Origin: RGIG8767 sp045531685
GTDB taxonomy: Bacteria; Bacillota; Clostridia; Lachnospirales; Lachnospiraceae
Assembly (NCBI GenBank): GCA_045531685.1
Contig: JAZSEL010000105.1
Location: forward strand, 1 to 7,764
Reading direction: 5' to 3'
Length of the DNA stretch: 7,764 nt
Shown: positions 6,259 through 7,764 of the stretch, in pieces
Position numbering within the stretch: position 1 is the stretch's first letter
Layout: every line of letters begins with the position of its first letter
The notes under the pieces: model-generated
Database searches by the model: none
What the model was told of the DNA's origin: nothing
The model's input: the letters and a program-made list of their open reading frames with translations, nothing else
Program-made: the position numbers and the translations under genes

Positions 6259-6909
6259 ATGAACAAAGAATGGGCAGAACAAAATACATTAATGCAGTTA
6301 CAATTAAAGAAAAAGGATACCTTCCCGGAGGGGATTCATACGTTAATTCAACTTCGCAAGGACCTTATGACACAAATTCTGCGGTTAAAAGAGGAATTGT
6401 CGCAAGAAGATTTTAGTGCTATGCCATTTAAAAATGCGAAAGGATATCATAATAAAACCATTGCGTATTCGCTTTGGCATATTTTTCGTATAGAAGACAT
6501 AGTTGCTCATTCGTTGATTGCAGATGATGAGCAGATTTTCTTCTTGGGAGATTATCAAAAGCGGATGAATGCGTCAATTATTACAACCGGAAACGAGTTG
6601 GTAAAAGAGGAAATTTGTGAGTTTTCAAAGCAGTTGCAAATTGATGAATTGTATCAATACATGATAGATGTTGACAAGTCAACAACCGGGATTTTAAAAG
6701 CACTTACCTATCAGGACAGTAAAGAAAGAATCTCGGAAGAGAAGAGGAATAAATTAGAAGCCCTTAATGTTGTCAGCAAAGATGAAAATGCATATTGGTT
6801 AGTGGACTATTGGTGCAAAAAAGATGTAAAAGGATTGGTACAGATGCCTCTTTCAAGACATTGGATTATGCACATTGAAGCATGTTTGAGAATAAAAGAA
6901 GGACTTTAA
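6259..6909 (+). CDS. DinB/YfiT-like putative metal-dependent protein
   Basis: The 216-residue, mostly helical cytosolic protein lacks signal or membrane segments. Likely metal ligands of the DinB/YfiT four-helix fold are visible: H74 in YSLWHIFRIEDIVAHS (residues 70-85) and the paired H201/H205 in SRHWIMHIEACLRI (199-212), giving the characteristic H...HxxxH triad. Family members are thiol-dependent transferases or hydrolases (for example bacillithiol transferases) or damage-induced proteins of unknown activity, so the reaction here is unknown. Similar Clostridial proteins are sometimes given other generic names, and I regard DinB-like as the best fold call rather than a proven function. The start is supported by ACAGAGGT (6247-6253), 5 nt upstream. 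Gaps of 15 and 16 nt to its neighbours indicate a shared operon. Confidence 0.65.
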   Translation: MNKEWAEQNTLMQLQLKKKDTFPEGIHTLIQLRKDLMTQILRLKEELSQEDFSAMPFKNAKGYHNKTIAYSLWHIFRIEDIVAHSLIADDEQIFFLGDYQKRMNASIITTGNELVKEEICEFSKQLQIDELYQYMIDVDKSTTGILKALTYQDSKERISEEKRNKLEALNVVSKDENAYWLVDYWCKKDVKGLVQMPLSRHWIMHIEACLRIKEGL

Positions 6910-6913
6910 TTTT

Positions 6914-6920
6914 AGGGAGG
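6914..6920 (+). promoter_or_regulatory. Near-consensus ribosome binding site of the cysteine hydrolase gene
   Basis: AGGGAGG lies 5 nt before ATG 6926 in the 16-nt gap after the DinB-like gene. It supports that start and predicts efficient translation. Confidence 0.75.
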
Positions 6921-6925
6921 AAAGT

Positions 6926-7435
6926 ATGAAGAATAAAGCATTGGTCGTGATTGACCTTCAGAATGACATTACAAAGAATTATAAAGAGATTATTGAGAGT
7001 ACCAATCAGGCAATTGATTGGGCAGTTGCTAACGATATGTATGTTGTTTATATTCAGCATAATAATCTGTCCGCCGGAACGAGAACCTTTAAGGCCGGTA
7101 CACGTGGCGCGGAATTGGTTTCGGAACTGAAAGTGGTATCGGACAACATTTTTACCAAAACAAAGAGTAATGCTTTAACAAGTGAAGAATTTGTTGCGTT
7201 TATTCAGGAGCACGGTATTACAGAGTTTTTTGTTGCCGGAGCAGACGCCACTGCTTGCATAAAGTCTACCTGTTATAATTTGGCCAAAATAGGGTATACC
7301 GTTCATGTTTTGTCCGATTGCATTACAAGTTATGACAAAAAGAAACTTCCGGAGATGTTGGAATATTATGTGGCGAAAGGCTGTAGCGTTAGCTCGATTA
7401 GTGAAGTGATGGAGAAGATTCCAGAGTATATGTAA
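6926..7435 (+). CDS. Isochorismatase-family cysteine hydrolase
   Basis: This 169-residue cytosolic protein has the alpha/beta isochorismatase fold. The catalytic triad is visible: D10 in LVVIDLQND (residues 6-14), K78 in FTKTKSNAL (76-84) and the nucleophile C111 in AGADATACIKST (104-115). The following IGYTVHVLSDC (122-132) is the usual strand after the nucleophile. Members hydrolyse isochorismate, nicotinamide, N-carbamoyl compounds or similar C-N/ether bonds; the exact substrate is not evident here. At 169 residues it is slightly shorter than nicotinamidase and close to the small YcaC/PncA-like hydrolases. A near-perfect AGGGAGG site and a 16-nt spacing tie it to the two upstream genes. 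The gene seems intact, and the DNA after it is non-coding or decayed. Confidence 0.9.
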   Translation: MKNKALVVIDLQNDITKNYKEIIESTNQAIDWAVANDMYVVYIQHNNLSAGTRTFKAGTRGAELVSELKVVSDNIFTKTKSNALTSEEFVAFIQEHGITEFFVAGADATACIKSTCYNLAKIGYTVHVLSDCITSYDKKKLPEMLEYYVAKGCSVSSISEVMEKIPEYM

Positions 7436-7519
7436 GACGTTTGTAAATTTGAATTGACCGCAGTTCAATTGTATGGGCAAACAGTTAGATAAACTTGAAT
7501 TTGTGGAAAAAAAAAGATT
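7436..7519. other. Gap after the hydrolase gene
   Basis: This interval of 84 bp carries a weak imperfect inverted repeat, AATTGA (7452-7457) with TCAATT (7465-7470), separated by seven bases and with no T-run behind it, so it is not a convincing terminator. A 9-A homopolymer lies at 7507-7515. Its right part, from 7473, is the front half of the possible frameshifted small ORF listed separately. Confidence 0.4.
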
Positions 7520-7648
7520 ATGAGATTAGCAGATATTTTCAAGGACAAAAGCATCAAAAAAATAGATGCCAGAGCAATGATTATTGATGGGATTTTGCGT
7601 GGTGATTATACAATAGAAGAAAAAAGCTTTTTTAAAGGGAGATTATAA
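7473..7648 (+). pseudogene. Possible frameshifted small ORF, family not recognised
   Basis: Two short ORFs overlap by ATGA. The first, 7473-7523, reads MGKQLDKLEFVEKKRL. The second, 7520-7648, has 42 codons beginning MRLADIFKDKSIKK and ending FFKGRL. The junction contains a near-perfect 8-bp tandem repeat (AGATTATG at 7515-7522, AGATTAGC at 7523-7530) right after a run of nine A. Removing one repeat unit joins the frames into a single reading of about 55 residues (...LEFVEKK then RLADIFKDK...). Insertion or loss of A bases would also restore a frame. The sequence is charged, probably helical, and has no membrane segment. I do not recognise the family. No good ribosome binding site precedes ATG 7473 or ATG 7520, which favours a decayed remnant, but a genuine small protein starting at 7520 is possible. 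Confidence 0.4.
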
Positions 7649-7652
7649 GAAT

Positions 7653-7764
7653 ATGAATTTTGTGGACGCAAAGAGAGAAAATGTCAATGATATACTTGAT
7701 TTGTACAATTACTATATTGTCAATAGCACCGCAACTTTTGACCTTGAAGAAATATCTGCGGAGG
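7653..7764 (+). CDS. GNAT acetyltransferase of phosphinothricin-acetyltransferase type, N-terminal part
   Basis: The reading frame opens at ATG 7653 and runs off the right edge, so only 37 residues are seen. After the first strand, VNDILDLYNYYIVNSTATFD (residues 11-30) matches the very conserved start of Pat/phosphinothricin-type GNAT enzymes, which typically read ...IL.IYNYYV..STATF. These enzymes acetylate small amines or amino-acid analogues such as phosphinothricin or methionine sulfoximine; here the substrate is inferred only from family. AAAGGGAGA (7634-7642) lies 10 nt upstream and overlaps the end of the preceding small ORF, which makes this start credible. The acetyl-CoA-binding motif lies beyond the window, so completeness cannot be judged. 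Confidence 0.75.
   Translation, partial: MNFVDAKRENVNDILDLYNYYIVNSTATFDLEEISAE

Noticed and set aside
7452..7470. AATTGA/TCAATT hairpin as a terminator of the hydrolase operon
   Set aside because: The stem has only six mostly A-T pairs and is not followed by a T-run.

Overview
The window reads as chromosomal DNA of a low-to-moderate GC Gram-positive anaerobe, most likely a Clostridia/Lachnospiraceae-type Firmicute. The reasons are AT-rich codon use, strong GGAGG-type ribosome binding sites, a Bce-type peptide-sensing/ABC transporter module, and a cluster of small enzymes typical of these accessory regions. This placement is an inference from style, not a database match. Every supported gene lies on the + strand.

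Layout. Positions 2-421 hold the C-terminal end of an iron-sulfur protein of the epoxyqueuosine-reductase-like (QueG-like) family, cut by the window edge. After a gap of about 117 bp comes a stand-alone RibD C-terminal/dihydrofolate-reductase-like oxidoreductase (539-1219). The core is a four-gene module. It comprises an OmpR-family response regulator (1277-1888), an intramembrane-sensing histidine kinase that overlaps it by ATGA (1885-2850), an ABC ATPase (2937-3701) and a BceB/FtsX-type permease with a large extracellular loop (3691-5652). The 86-bp gap between kinase and ATPase carries a compact set of palindromes and 21-bp-spaced direct repeats just upstream of a plausible -10, a good candidate for the regulator's operator.

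Downstream is a 21-codon remnant of a flavodoxin-fold NAD(P)H oxidoreductase (5687-5752). It is followed by three closely spaced small genes: a GNAT acetyltransferase (5776-6243), a DinB/YfiT-like protein (6259-6909) and an isochorismatase-family cysteine hydrolase (6926-7435). The right edge has a probable frameshifted small ORF (7473-7648) and the start of a second GNAT, of the phosphinothricin-acetyltransferase type (7653 to the edge).

How it fits together. In characterised Bce-type systems the permease and kinase together detect a cell-wall-active peptide. The regulator then raises transporter expression, and the transporter protects the lipid II cycle targets. The gene order here matches that logic. 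The flanking reductase, acetyltransferases, DinB-like protein and cysteine hydrolase suggest a mixed stress/detoxification neighbourhood, but the sequence shows no direct functional link. The most unusual feature is the regulator: its receiver domain is about 12 residues short exactly where helix alpha-2 should lie, yet all catalytic residues are kept. I see no mobile-element genes, CRISPR, tRNA or rRNA.
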